A DNA stretch of 64,000 nucleotides from Talinum fruticosum (Eukaryota; Streptophyta; Magnoliopsida; Caryophyllales; Talinaceae). Under the pieces are notes generated by a model, which saw only the letters and a list, made by a program, of their open reading frames with translations, was not told the origin of the DNA and did no database searches. Position 1 is the first letter of the stretch. Each line of letters opens with the position of its first letter. Made by a program: the position numbers and the translations under genes. The DNA lies in the NCBI GenBank assembly GCA_021018815.1, contig JAITYX010000059.1, forward strand, positions 620,001 through 684,000. Direction: 5' to 3'. Below are positions 35,063 to 47,046 of the stretch, piece after piece.

Positions 35063-37639
35063 AGACGCTGGCTTATCCGATGACACGATGAGGCAAACCA
35101 CGGAGTAGTCTTGGGCTAATGGGCCTTTTTAAATTTAGTTTGGTTTTGATTGGTTCTTTAGGAATGGCTAGGGGCGTTTGTATACGGCTACTCAATTTTG
35201 ATTTTGATTTTGATTTTATTCAGGATTCAAATTTAAATTTGATTTTGGTTTTAAAAGGTTATCAAAAGAAAAAAATCTTTAAATAAAAGAAAAAAAGGAC
35301 ACAATGTAAGACTAAATAAATTTTTATTAAAATTAGCATATAAGACATGCTCGATGTATATTAAAAATATTCTCAAATAAAATACATTCGGTTGACTTAA
35401 TTAGTGCTATAAAAGAGGTTTCCTTCAATATTTATTAACTTTGTTCGCATATTGATAGCAACGCTTCTAACATTATCTATACTGTTATTCACTATTATAA
35501 ATGTCGCTTCTAGACACTCTTTAATTATGGATAACTCAATTCGGTTCACCTAATATTTTAACATTGTATATTGTTTAATAAATTGATTTAAGAATATGCC
35601 CTTATAATATAAATAATTCTCAATTTGCTCAATCATTTTAAATTTAGTCAATTTGAAGTTTAATCATATCAAATTGCTCTCATTCTAATTTAGATTGAAT
35701 ATAATCTTAAATACTATATAATAAATTAGGGTGGTTGGTTATTTATTATTTTCAAAATAATCGAAGAAAAAATATAAAAAAAACTAAAATTGATAGCAAT
35801 AGTGACCACGTGATTTAAGATAATTAAATTCACTCCTTCAAAGCACTCAAAACTTCTGGGGGCCTTCTGAGAGTCGTAGAAAAGTTTGTCACTACATACC
35901 ATACATACTCAATGCTTCACACAATTTCCTCAGCCAAAAATTAAAAAAATAATTAATTGGCTTTTATTTTTAGTCAAATGTATGCGAATGAATCCATTAA
36001 ACTCAAGAAACCCCTAAGCTTGATCTTGGATTTAATATTTAAATTTGCAAGATTTGTTAATCATCTCTCGATCTCGTGATTAAGATTGAGACCTTATATA
36101 CGTAAGATTTCTACTTTATTCTTCACTTTACTATTTCATCGATCCGAACCTAGAAAAGAAGAAGTTCTCAATGCCTACTAAGATCGTATTTTATCTCCCA
36201 CTAAATAAATATAGACATTATGGACTCCCGACATAATACAAAAATTATTTTTAAAAAAATTAAAGTATATATTTGCTTATAATCTCTTGAATGAAATGGT
36301 CTCATCAAAGACCTAGAGGTGTTAAATAATAAGAATACATTATCAATGGATTATATATTATGATATATATATTGTAATCACCGTTGGAATCTGCATGTCT
36401 ATCTATATGGTTCTCTTAAACATAATTAAGTTTGGTTTGATATATATAAAAAAGGAATGATATCTCGCCTTATATAAGATATATCTTAAGTGTCTTCTCT
36501 CGATTTAAAAATAATTATATTGTGTAATAAATTAAAAAAGAATGGTATGAGTGAATAGTATAATTGTATTACAACTTACAAATTATGTAAAATCATCATT
36601 TTATCGATCATTTTTTACATTTGTAAAATTATGTGTATGACACACCTCTTCTAGGCAAGGTTGATCCAATTAGGGTGTCATTTGATACTTGTTGTTGACG
36701 TAACCGACGATTATTAAAACTTTACCTTATAATTAATCATAATTATTATTTAAAAAAATAGATGATTTCAAATCATAAAATACATTAATATAAGTTAAGA
36801 AAAGACATTTTAAGAGTGTCTTACACCAAGACATATATCATCACTAAAAAAATAACAAAGTTTGGATAGGAGGAAGACATATAAGATGAAAGGACATTAA
36901 GATGGGGTTGAAGATATATTTAATTAATTAATAAAAGAACTAGCTACGTATATATTTATAAGTTTTCTATTTAAAGGGTAAAATTCATAAAACTAAAATG
37001 TTAAAGGGTAAGTACAAAAAAGTTTTAAATAAAAATTTAAATCATTTTTACGGTGTCAAAAATAAAATACAAACACACTAATAGCTGAACTTTCATCCCT
37101 AATGACCGACACACTAAGTGTGTCGCGCACCTCTAATATATCCATAAAATGGCAGGGATTTAATTAAGGGGTAAGTATTGATCAACACCTTGGTTTAGAA
37201 GGCATCTCTCTATATGGTCTCTTGTCGCTTTCAGGTTCCATAAGTATGGCTTTCCCTACTTTACGTTTGGTGCTCAGTCATTGCTCTTATGTTTGGTGCT
37301 CATTCATTGCTCATAGTCATATTTACTTCTTTTGTTGCATTACAGTATCACTCTAGCACCCTTTTGTCATTAGTCGCCTTCAGGGGCAGAGCCGGTAAAA
37401 TTTTGTTAGCTGGGAGTACATTTCGGTGCTTGTGCTTTGGGTCTCGATCTGTTTGCCAAAGTCTGAGTTACTTACAGAGAATAAGTTCCAAACCATTTGA
37501 ATCAGCGTGTAATAATTGGAACATATAGAGCAATTGAGCCTTATTACTCACCAGTTATCAGAAACCGATTTAATCATTTCTACCCCTTGCTAGCTGGATC
37601 CCTTCCCTTGTTGATTAGGTAACTGCTGAAATGTTGGTG
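35060..37639. other. AT-rich intergenic region
   Basis: About 2.6 kb between the divergent cyanase (-) and SDR copy 1 (+). It holds the cyanase promoter side and long AT-rich DNA. A more balanced stretch at 37,190-37,520, with short frames such as 37,289-37,528, looks non-coding. No transposon ends or RNA genes recognised. Confidence 0.45.
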
Positions 37640-37649
37640 TATATATATA
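37640..37649 (+). promoter_or_regulatory. TATA-like box of SDR copy 1
   Basis: TATATATATA 57 bp before the ATG at 37,706, followed by a CT-containing leader. The equivalent sequence is kept in copy 2 (42,621-42,630) at similar spacing, which supports shared core promoters. Confidence 0.45.
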
Positions 37650-37705
37650 CTTAAACTTGAACACATATCTCTCTTTAAAATACAACAATAGAGTAGGGTA
37701 AGAAG

Positions 37706-39243
37706 ATGGATGAGAAGATAATAATGGGGAAGAGATTTGAGGGAAAGGTGGCCATAGTCACAGCTTCCACAAAGGGCATTGGCTTTAGCATTGCCCAACG
37801 CCTTGGTCTTGAAGGTGCTTCTGTCATCGTCTCCTCTCGTTCACAGGTACTTAATCGGTTATGTTCATCCATTAGCTTCATTGATCATCATTCATGCTTT
37901 GGATTGAAGTTTAATCTCAATGCCCTAAAAGTAATTATTCGGGTTAATATATATGACAACTCTTATATATCTAGACAATATCATATGATTAGCAACACTA
38001 ATGATACATACAATATGAGTGATTGCAGAAAAATGTGGAGGAAGCAGCGGAGAAGCTAAAGGATGAAGGAGTTCAAGTGTCTGGTGTCGTTTGCCACGTC
38101 TCAAATTCGCAGCATCGGAAAAACCTCATACAACATACTATTCAGGTGTTGTACATTTCAAACTAGATACCCTTTTTGATTTAGATCCCATTAAAAGAAA
38201 TTTCCTGGACTCGTCACTACCTCTTGCTGTGCTTAACCCCTCCCAACATTGAGTCTAGACGATATTTTTGTAATATAATTTGATTATACGGGATGCATGC
38301 AGAAATACGGGAAGATAGATGTGATAGTATCAAGTGCAGGTGTGAATCCAGCTCCTGGACCAATTTTGAAGACTCCTGAATCTGCCCTCGATAAATTATG
38401 GGATGTTAACGTCAAAGCCTCTGTACTTCTTCTCCAGGTAATTACAAAACCTAATTAATTACGTTCATCGATTCCCATTTTAACTGTGTAAAACCGACAG
38501 ATTATATGTTTGTATGGTCTTCTGATAGGATGCTGCTCCTCATCTGACAAAGGGTTCTTCAGTTGTTTTTGTTTCCTCAATTGCTGCTTATAAGCATATT
38601 CCAGTTATTGGTATGTATGGGGTAAGCAAAACTGCGCTTCTTGGGCTCACCAAGGTACTCGAACATTTCATCTTATGTAGTCCTTAACACTTTAGAAGAA
38701 CATGTGCCGTGATAGATTAAATCCGTCGCTACAAACACAATTTAACCCCCGGGAAAAAAAGTCGAATTATTTTACATACTTATTTTGTTCTGTCATACAT
38801 TACAAAGTCTAAACTCACTGCAAATAAACAGGACAATGAAAAACTGGTCCTAAATTTTGTTCAATTTAAATTTCTGTAGGCATTAGCTGCGGAAATGAGC
38901 CCAAATACTCGAGTGAATTGCATTGCTCCTGGTTTTGTACCCACAGGATTTTCGATCCCTATTGCCGCAAGACATGTTTCAGTGGTAATAAGCATATATA
39001 CATACATATAATCTCGCGAGTAGTTGTTGCTGTTGTAAATTTTAAGTAGAAATTTTGATCTCGATATCTTATTTTGTTTGATTTTGACCTTAGAGTCGTG
39101 CCCTTTTAGAGACGAGTTGCTTTAAGAGGACAGGAACAGTAGAAGAAATTGCTGCTGCTGCTGTATTTTTAGCATCCAACGATGCTTCCTATGTAACCGG
39201 AGAAACTCTTGTGGTCGCTGGAGGCACCCATTCTAGACTTTAA
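37706..39243 (+). CDS. SDRA: Peroxisomal SDR (SDRA/IBR1-like), tandem copy 1
   Basis: Exons: 37706-37846, 38029-38145, 38303-38437, 38529-38654, 38880-38984 and 39094-39243, all phase 0, 257 residues, intact. It is a classical short-chain dehydrogenase/reductase. The NAD(P) motif is TASTKGIG (residues ~20-27), with the tetrad Asn in WDVNVKAS, catalytic Ser in FVSSIAAY, and YxxxK as [11 protein letters not shown]. It ends in -SRL, a canonical PTS1 peroxisomal signal. Arabidopsis SDRA/IBR1 acts in peroxisomal conversion of indole-3-butyric acid to auxin; mammalian DHRS4 is related. The usual NNAG motif reads SSAG here. Copy 2 is nearly the same in exons and in much of the introns, so this pair is a recent duplication. 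Confidence 0.93.
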
Positions 39244-41030
39244 TTACTAGTTAATTACCATATTGTTTGCTATTTTTTGTTTTAATTAGCATTCAGTGAA
39301 AAATCAATCCACCCTATTTTTATCATAATAAAAACTACAATGAAAGTTTCAGTATGAGATGATTCAATTTAATATTACTTAGATAAAATGGGCGATAATT
39401 AGTGTCGTGACATGGTGTGAAGATTGCCTCGTATAGACTTGAAAATTTTATTATACTTCTTAAACGATCCAGTAAAGTAGTCTCGTAAATTATTATTTTT
39501 TTAATTCTCTAAACCCTCTTCTATTTTTCTATTTCATCGATTTATATGTTATATATTGACATGTTATCTCGAAACTCTAGGAGTATATCCTCTAGGGACT
39601 AGTCTGACTATACAATATAACAACTAACTAAAAATAATATAAAAAGCTCAGTAAGTTGTGATTTGTGTATAAAATAAAGTCAAATCAAATTCAACTTTAT
39701 AAAGATAACAAAGTGTATTTTTTTTTAAACACTTACCACCCTTAAGTATTTGACATTAATTTTTTTTCAATTTTTAGATTTTTGGCTTAATATTTACCAC
39801 TCCTAAATTTGGATGGATATTTAATCCATCTCAGATTCCAGTGAGAATTTTAAAAAATCAAGTAAAATAAGTAGTTTGTTTGTTGTCATTAATTTTCTTT
39901 CCCTCGTTAAAATGACCGGTTTGGATGCATATTTATGTCAAAACTTTCAACCTTGATAAGTTCAATCTTTAGGTAAATGATTAAAACAAACTCATTCATA
40001 TAACTAAAGAATTTAATGATGGGAAACCGATCATTTTATTTAATTTTTTAAATTATCACCAGCTTGATTAAATATACACCAAAATTCAAAGGTGGTAAAA
40101 ATTAAGTAAAAAACTCAGAGGTTGAAAAAATTAATATTGAACACTAAAAGGATGGCAAATATAAAAAAAACCGTGACAAGCAGCTCGAAGTCATTCTATA
40201 GGAAAAACGTAATGGTAAGACTTAATGCCCATTCCATTCATATTACTAAAGACTTTAATGAGGGCAAAACCAATCATTTTACTTAATTTTTAAAATTTTC
40301 GTCAAAACCTCAACTTGATTAAATATACATCAAAATTCACAGGTGGTAAAAATTAAGTAAAAAAATTGGGGGTTGAAAAAATTAATACTAAACACTAGAA
40401 GGATGGTAGATATAAAAAACTGTGATAAAGTGTATCGAAGTTATTCTATAGGCAAACCGTAATGACAAAATTTATAGGTTGAAAAATGAATGTTGAACAC
40501 TAAAACGATAAATACAATAAACGTAACAAAGTGTATCAACCCAACACTAATAAAATATGAGCGCGTATAATATTTAAATTTTAAATTTTCATATCATATT
40601 ATATATGCGCATATATATTAATGTTATTTTAAATGTAGAATCCAGATGATAACAACGACGACTAATAACCTTTATTTTGTAAATTTCGAGCATGATTCGT
40701 AAACTATTAATTATAACTTATTATTTCTATATTTATTTCGTCTGAATTAATAAAATACCGATAAGTAAAAATCATATTCGAAAATAATACATTTTAATTG
40801 AAATTATTATTTCAAATGTCAATACATTCTTTCTTTTCATTTATTTTTGATCTCGAAATTTTAACGAATCGATACTAATATAATTTTACTTTATAAATTT
40901 AATAATATTTAAAATAAAAGTATTATAAATTAACATGATAAAAATATTAATATAATAAGGTATATAAAAAAATTGGGATGATAATTAATTATGTAGTGTA
41001 TTAAAATATTGGGCCTCAAGGAATTATAAA
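39244..41030. repeat. 3' flank of SDR copy 1 with ~243-bp tandem repeats
   Basis: The first ~700 bp match the 3' flank of copy 2. Two tandem units begin near 40,016 ('gatgggaaaccgatcatttt') and 40,259 ('gagggcaaaaccaatcattt'), each with 'aggtggtaaaaattaagtaa' and 'ggttgaaaaaattaat'. A partial third lies at 40,455-40,530. The remainder to 41,030 is AT-rich with no gene. Confidence 0.7.
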
Positions 41031-41516
41031 ATGTGCCGCAATGAATTATCATTATTCATTCCATTAAAGCTCTCCTACTACTCTGGTCACCGAACAGCAC
41101 CGTTCGCCTCTCGCACTCTCTTTGCTCTGCCACCTGTCTACCGACAGCACCGATCCGGCCACCGCCGGTTACCGACCGCCACCAACAACACCACCGGAAC
41201 CACCATTAACCACCACAACCATCAAGAAAGCATTACCCCACACCTCCATCTCACTATCTCTTCCGACGTCCATCCACCTCTTCCGCCGTCCATCCACCAG
41301 CAGAACCACCACCTGGAGCTGCCCTTGTCTCTCTCTCTCTCTGCTTCTGTTTCTGTTCTTGTTCCGCCTCTTCCGGCCCCTGCCGCCGGTTGCTGCCGCT
41401 TCTGCCGACTTCCGGCTACCCTACTACCAGCACTCCACGCCACCAGCCGCCTCTATCACCACCACGACCTCCCTTCCCTTGCTGGGCTTCACCTCACGTG
41501 TAAGGTAAATCACTAA
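41031..41516 (+). other. GC-rich Pro/His/Thr/Ser frame, unassigned
   Basis: A ~490-bp C-rich island in AT-rich DNA has open frames in two plus-strand frames (161 and 128 codons), dominated by Pro, His, Thr, Ser and Leu with a CT repeat. It ends near a donor-like 'gtaag|gtaaat'. Two long overlapping frames point to composition rather than selection on a protein. It resembles the CT/GA-rich islands inside the elements at 1,008-2,208 and 43,470-44,807, so it may be a transposon-borne or captured fragment. No family recognised. Confidence 0.35.
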
Positions 41517-42320
41517 GTTGATTTTTCATAAGCTAATTAAATTATAATTAGTTATCTTTATTAGTATGCACAAAGAGTTAAATTGAGATATGGATATTAA
41601 GAGTTGATAATGATAGAAATTATTATGAGATTAAGTAGTTAATATTAATAAATAACAATTTGTATGTAAAAGAATGAGATTAGGTAGTTAAAATTATTAT
41701 GAAAGCTAGGCCTAAAACTAGATGACACAAATATTGATGCATATTTGGGGTTAGAAAAATTAAGATAAAAATAATGATAATATTAGTATTGATGCATAAT
41801 TGAACCAATAAAGAATTAAGCATAACTAATTATTACTAATCTTGGTGCATACTTAATTAAATAACAATTTGGGAAAAATTTAGGATAATTAATGTTAATA
41901 ATATTGTAGGTGGAAAGGATTTAAAATTAAGTTTGGTTGAATTATGGTAGAAAAGTTCAAGAATGAGAGTTAAGATTTAAATTATGAGGGTGTCATACTT
42001 TTAATCTAAAATAAAGTAAACAACTTTTATTAATTATAAATTAATTAATGTTAATCGCTTCTAAAGGAAAATAAATATGCATTTTAGGACTTATAATATA
42101 ATTAGCTCATGGTTGTCAAATTTCCATATTAAGTAGTAATCTAGAATTTGTAGCAATAATTAAAATACAATTTAAAATTATTTAAATATTTCAAATTAAG
42201 GATTAATCATCTTTTATATTTTCAAAGTAAAATATTATATTGTTTTAAAGCTTATATTATTTGTTTGCCAAATGTAAATAAACTCCTTTTTTGGGGAAAA
42301 GTAAAACCAAACATTTTGAA

Positions 42321-42325
<5 letters not shown>
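41517..42325. other. AT-rich intergenic DNA
   Basis: About 800 bp of AT-rich sequence with repeated 'ttaagtagttaa' and 'ttgatgcatantt'-type words. No gene, RNA or transposon ends recognised. Confidence 0.4.
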
Positions 42326-42364
<39 letters not shown>

Positions 42365-42443
42365 CTTTTTAATTTTGGACGGTAAATAATATTTATACAA
42401 AAAGTTAGAGATCAAGTATATTTTCAAAATAATAGAACTAAAA

Positions 42444-42521
<78 letters not shown>

Positions 42522-42543
42522 TTATTTACCGTCCGAAATTCAA
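42326..42543. repeat. (TA)n tracts inside an inverted repeat
   Basis: Two (TA)n runs (42,326-42,360 and 42,450-42,516). The second is flanked by 'ggacggtaaataatatttat' near 42,378 and its inverted copy 'ataaatattatttaccgtcc' near 42,516-42,535. The whole could fold into a long AT-rich hairpin just upstream of SDR copy 2. Minus-strand Tyr/Ile frames through it are artefacts. Confidence 0.8.
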
Positions 42544-42694
42544 CAGAAAATATTATTTTCTTTTTGCAGTCCGGCCAGGTAGTCTTTCCCATGTTAATTA
42601 TTTAAGTGTTGAACTGCTGGTATATATATACTTGAACTATAACACCTGATATTATGTCTCTCTTTAAAATACAGCAATAAAGTAGGGTAAGAAG

Positions 42695-45600
42695 ATGGAG
42701 AAGAAGATAATAATGGGGAAGAGATTTGAGGGGAAGGTCGCCATAGTCACAGCTTCCACAAAGGGCATTGGCTTCGGCATTGCCCATCGCCTTGGTCTCG
42801 AAGGTGCTTCTGTCATCGTTTCCTCTCGCTCACAGGTACTTAATCAGTTACATTCATCCATTAGCTTGACTGATCATCACTAATTCTTTGAATTAAAGTT
42901 TAATCTCAATGCCTTAAATCTAATTATATGACAACTGCTATTATCTAGACAATATATATGATATGATTAACAACACTGATGTTACATACGATAGGAGTGA
43001 TTGCAGAAAAATGTGGAGGAGGCAGTGGAGAAGCTCAAGGATGAAGGAGTTCAAGTGTCTGGTGTCGTTTGCCATGTCTCAAATTCGCAGCACCGGAAAA
43101 ACCTCATACAACATACTGTTCAGGTGTTGCAGATGTTAAACTAGATACCCTTTTTGATTGAGATCCCCTTAAAAGAAATTTCCTGGACTCCTCACTACCT
43201 CTTGCTGTGCTTAACCCCTCCCCACATTGTGTCTCGACGATATTTTCAGTATTGGGTTTGTAATATAATTTGTTTATACGGGATGCATGCAGAAATATGG
43301 GAAGATAGATGTGATAGTATCAAGTGCAGGCGTGAATCCAGTTCCTGGGCCAATTTTGAATACTCCTGAATCAGCCCTCGATAAATTATGGGATGTTAAC
43401 GTCAAAGCCTCTGTACTTCTTCTCCAGGTAATTACGAAACCTAATGAATTTCGTTGATCAATTCTCATTCACCACGAAAGAAAGCATTTTTAACTACGGT
43501 TAAAAATAACATTTAACAACGGTTAACAGTGTGTCGTGTATGTGGGCGTCGTTTTATGTACAACCTTTAACTACGGTTCTACAACCGTAGTAAAAATACC
43601 CTATGACGACGGTTGTATAAAAAACCGTAGTAATAGGTAATATATGATGACGGTTCTATAAAAAGAACTGTCATCATATATGAATCTATAATGATGGTTT
43701 TTTATCCGAACTGTTGTCATAGGTCCAATTTATTAAAAAACAAAGTTCCTTCGGATATGAAATCTGAAGGAGTTCTAAAATTTTGAGATCTAAAAATTAA
43801 AAATGAGGAAGAGAGTGAAGAACTAATGAATGAAGAAAGCAAAAGCAATACAATCAAAGAAACATCTAGAATACAGATCTAATAATGAAATTCAAACCAA
43901 TATCTTTCCACAATACAAATTTAGAAGAGCAGCGGCTTCCTCCTCCATCTCATCCAGCTCCTCAGCCATGCATAAAAAAAGAGAGGTAATATTACCAACA
44001 CATTCTAGGGTTTCTCGAACCACGAGGAACAATGAAACGATCGACGGATAGAGAATGTAAACGATTTTCCAAATAAATCAAGTAATAAACAGAATACGAG
44101 AGAGAATTGAATGAATCGGAGAAAACCTTGATGGTGTCCTCGTCGGCGGCGGAAATGTCAACGTCGGGGCCGTGGCCTTCCATATCTCCCTCAACCGGGT
44201 ATCTCCTCCGTACACCTCGTGCTCTTCTTCCTCCATATTCCTCTCGCTCTCTCTCTATAGTTTGTGGCCGGAGAAGGTCGATCAATGGCTACCAGCACAG
44301 GATTTATGGAGCTATGGAGCTAAGAAAGGTCACGGGAGAGAGAGAGAGTGTTCGAGAGAGAGAGAGACAGAGAGATTAGGGATTGGAGTCAAGTGAAATT
44401 AGGGGAGAGAGAGGGAAAGGGACAAGGAAGAGGCCAAGGAGAGAGAGGCAGGGGCGATTGGAGTCAAGTGAAATTAGGGGAGAGAAAGGGGAAAAGGAGG
44501 AGGAAGCGGCCAAGAAGAGAGAGGAAGCAAGTTATGAAGGTATAGGAGAGAGAGGAAGCAGCTATGAAGCTGCCAAGTGAAATTAGGGTTTTGTAACCAA
44601 CAATTTTTTTAAAATTTTTGACGATGGTTCTTTCATTGAACCGTCTTTATAGGTTATTTTTGACGAAAGTTCTTTAATTGAACTGTTGTCATATGTACAT
44701 TAATAATAGCTTTATTTACAAAAATGCCACTGGTCCATTCTTTACCACGGTTTATCCTTTTAACCGTCGTTAAAGATCCGTCATTAAAAATGGCTTCTAT
44801 AATAGTGATTTTAACTGTAAAACTGACTGATTATATGTTTGTATGGCCTTCTCTGACAGGATGCGGCTCCTCATTTGACAAAGGGTTCCTCAGTTGTTTT
44901 TGTTTCCTCAATTGTTGCTTATAAACATGTTCCATTGATTGGTATGTATGGGGTAAGCAAAACTGCCCTTCTTGGGCTCACTAAGGTACTCTGAAACATT
45001 TCATCCTTTGTAGTCCTTAACACATTCGAAGAAAACGTGCCTTTAAGTGATTGATTAAATCCATCGCTACAAACACGATTTAATCTCCCCCTCCCTCCCA
45101 ACAGAAAGAAAGATATATATGCACTGGCTTAGCCACTAACCCCAAATCTGTTCGGGGCTCATCATTTTGGTTTCGAACGGATTTTGGGGTTAGTGGTTAC
45201 CGCAGTGCATATTATTTTGGAAGAATATAACTTTTGCTTCTAAAATCAAAGGAAAAAAAGACGAATTATTTTATATACTTATTTTGTTCTGTCATATATT
45301 ATAAAGCCTAAAGTCACTGCAAATAAACATGACAATGAAAAACTGGTCCACTGTGGTAAATGTTGTTCAATTTAAATCTGTGTAGGCATTAGCTGCGGAA
45401 ATGAGCCCAAATACTCGAGTGAATTGCATTGCTCCTGGTGTTGTACCCACGGGATTTTCTATCCCTATTGCCACAAAACATGTTTCAGAGGTAATAAACA
45501 TATAAATACATATAATCATAGGAGTTGTTATTGTAAATTTTACGTAGAAATTTTAATATCGATATCTTATTTTGTTTTATTTTGACCTTATAGAGCCGTG

Positions 45601-45743
45601 CCCTTATAGAGGCCAGTTGCTTTAAGAGGACAGGAACAGTAGAAGAAATTGCTGCTGCTGCTGTATTTTTAGCATCCAACGATGCTTCTTATGTAACGGG
45701 AGAAACTCTTGTGGTCGCTGGAGGCACCCGTTCTAGACTTTAA
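42695..45743 (+). CDS. SDRA: Peroxisomal SDR (SDRA/IBR1-like), tandem copy 2
   Basis: Exons: 42695-42835, 43007-43123, 43293-43427, 44860-44985, 45386-45490 and 45594-45743, each the same length as in copy 1, 257 residues, frame intact. Motifs: [35 protein letters not shown] and a C-terminal -SRL PTS1. The function is expected to be the same as copy 1: peroxisomal NAD(P)-dependent oxidoreduction in a beta-oxidation-type pathway such as indole-3-butyrate conversion. Intron 3 is enlarged by a CACTA-like insertion and intron 4 by an 88-bp foldback; both are absent from copy 1. The introns could still be spliced because exon borders are untouched. Copy 2 begins MEKK against MDEK in copy 1. Confidence 0.92.
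43470..44807. mobile_element. CACTA-like non-autonomous element in SDR copy 2 intron 3
   Basis: 1,338 bp flanked by ATT on both sides (43,467-43,469 and 44,808-44,810), the 3-bp target duplication expected of CACTA/En-Spm elements. The left end CACCACGAAAGAAAGCATTT and the reverse complement of the right end, CACTATTATAGAAGCCATTT, are imperfect inverted repeats. Both subterminal regions hold many copies of ACGACGGTT / AACCGTCGT-like words in both orientations, typical of transposase-binding subterminal repeats. Copy 1 provides the empty site (ATT at 38,477-38,479 in 'gattcccattttaactg'). The middle (43,900-44,560) is GC- and GA-rich with no transposase motif. Confidence 0.82.
45121..45208. 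mobile_element. 88-bp foldback in SDR copy 2 intron 4
   Basis: The ends GCACTG and CAGTGC are flanked by ATAT on both sides. The arms share GCACTGNNNTANCCACTAAC and CCCCAAA...GTTCG in inverted orientation around a ~19-nt loop. The corresponding intron of copy 1 lacks it, so it is a recent insertion or a MITE remnant within a ~150-bp length difference. Confidence 0.75.
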
Positions 45744-46793
45744 TTACTAGTTAATTACCATATTGTTTGCTATTTTTTTTGTTTTAATTAGCATTCAGTG
45801 AAAAATCAATCTACCCTATTTTTATCATAATAAAAACAACGATGAAAGCTTCAGTATGAGATGATTCAATTTAATATTACTTAGATCAAATGGGGTGATA
45901 ATCAGTGTAGTGACATGGTGTGAAGATCGCCTCGTATAGACTTGAAAATTTTATTGTACTTATTGAACTGTCTAGTAAAGTAGTCTTATAAACTATAACT
46001 TTTTTTTAATTCTCTAAACCCTTTTCCTACTTTTCGATTTCATCAAGTTTTCTATTGACATGTTGTCTGAAACTCTAGGTGTACATCATACTCTAAGGAC
46101 TAATTCAACTATACAATCTAACAACTAATTAAAAATAATAAGAAAGCTAAGTTATGATTTGCGTATAAAATGGAGTCCAATCAAATTCAACTCTATCAAG
46201 ATATAACAAAGCGGGTTTTTTTGCATTTATCATCCCTCAAGTATTTGACATTAATTTTTCAACCTTCATATTTTTGGCTTGATATTTACCATTGAGTTTG
46301 GATGAATATGTATTCCAACTCAGATTCCGGTGAGAATTTGAAAAAATTAAGTAAAACAAGTGGTTTGCCCTCATTAATGTTTTCCCCTCATTAAAATGGA
46401 TGCATATTTACATAGAAAAATTTGAACCTCGATAAGCCCAGATTTTAAGTAAACGGTTAACACAAACCCATTCATATAATTAAATAATTTAATGAAAGCA
46501 AACAAGTCATTTTACTTTGATTTTGCTAATTGTCACTAGAACCTGAACTTAATTAAATATACATTAAAATTCCATGATGGTAAAAAGTAAGTAAAAACTT
46601 AGAGGTTGAAAAAATTAATGTTGAACATCAGAGGGAAGGTAAATACAAAAACTGTTATAAAGCAGATCGAAGTGATTCAATAGGCAAAACGTAATGGCAA
46701 AACTTAGAGATTGAAAAAATTAATGTTGAACACCGCAACCAAAAACCATGACAACGATATCACCCAATTAAAAAACAAAACAATTGACATGAT
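45744..46793. repeat. Duplicated 3' flank of SDR copy 2
   Basis: Collinear with the 3' flank of copy 1 (39,244 onward), starting 'ttactagttaattaccatat'. It includes the 'catccctcaagtatttgac' and 'ggttgaaaaaattaatgttg' segments. This extends the segmental duplication about 1 kb beyond the gene. Confidence 0.75.
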
Positions 46794-47018
46794 ATGAATA
46801 AGAAATTAATATCCTTATTAATTTACAACATCAAGTTGCTCATGGAAGATCTTTTAGGTGGATTTGCTTCAAATATTTTAGCTACTGCCAATATCATATG
46901 TTTAGAAAACAATATTTCTAGTGTCATTTGTCAACTTTCACCAGCACAATTTCTTTTTCTAACCAAAAAAAATATTTGTCAATATTTTTAGGTCTTTATG
47001 ACGCCTAATTTTACATCT

Positions 47019-47043
47019 CTTTCTCTCTCTCTGTCTCTCTCAG
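47019..47043 (+). repeat. CT-rich leader of SDR copy 3
   Basis: 'ctctttctctctctctgtct'-type pyrimidine tract immediately before the ATG at 47,047. It differs from the leaders of copies 1 and 2, so copy 3 has its own promoter context. Confidence 0.6.
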
Positions 47044-47046
47044 AAG

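Noticed and set aside
42257..42592. 111-codon Tyr/Ile frame
   Set aside because: It is created by the (TA)n tracts and crosses the inverted-repeat arms.
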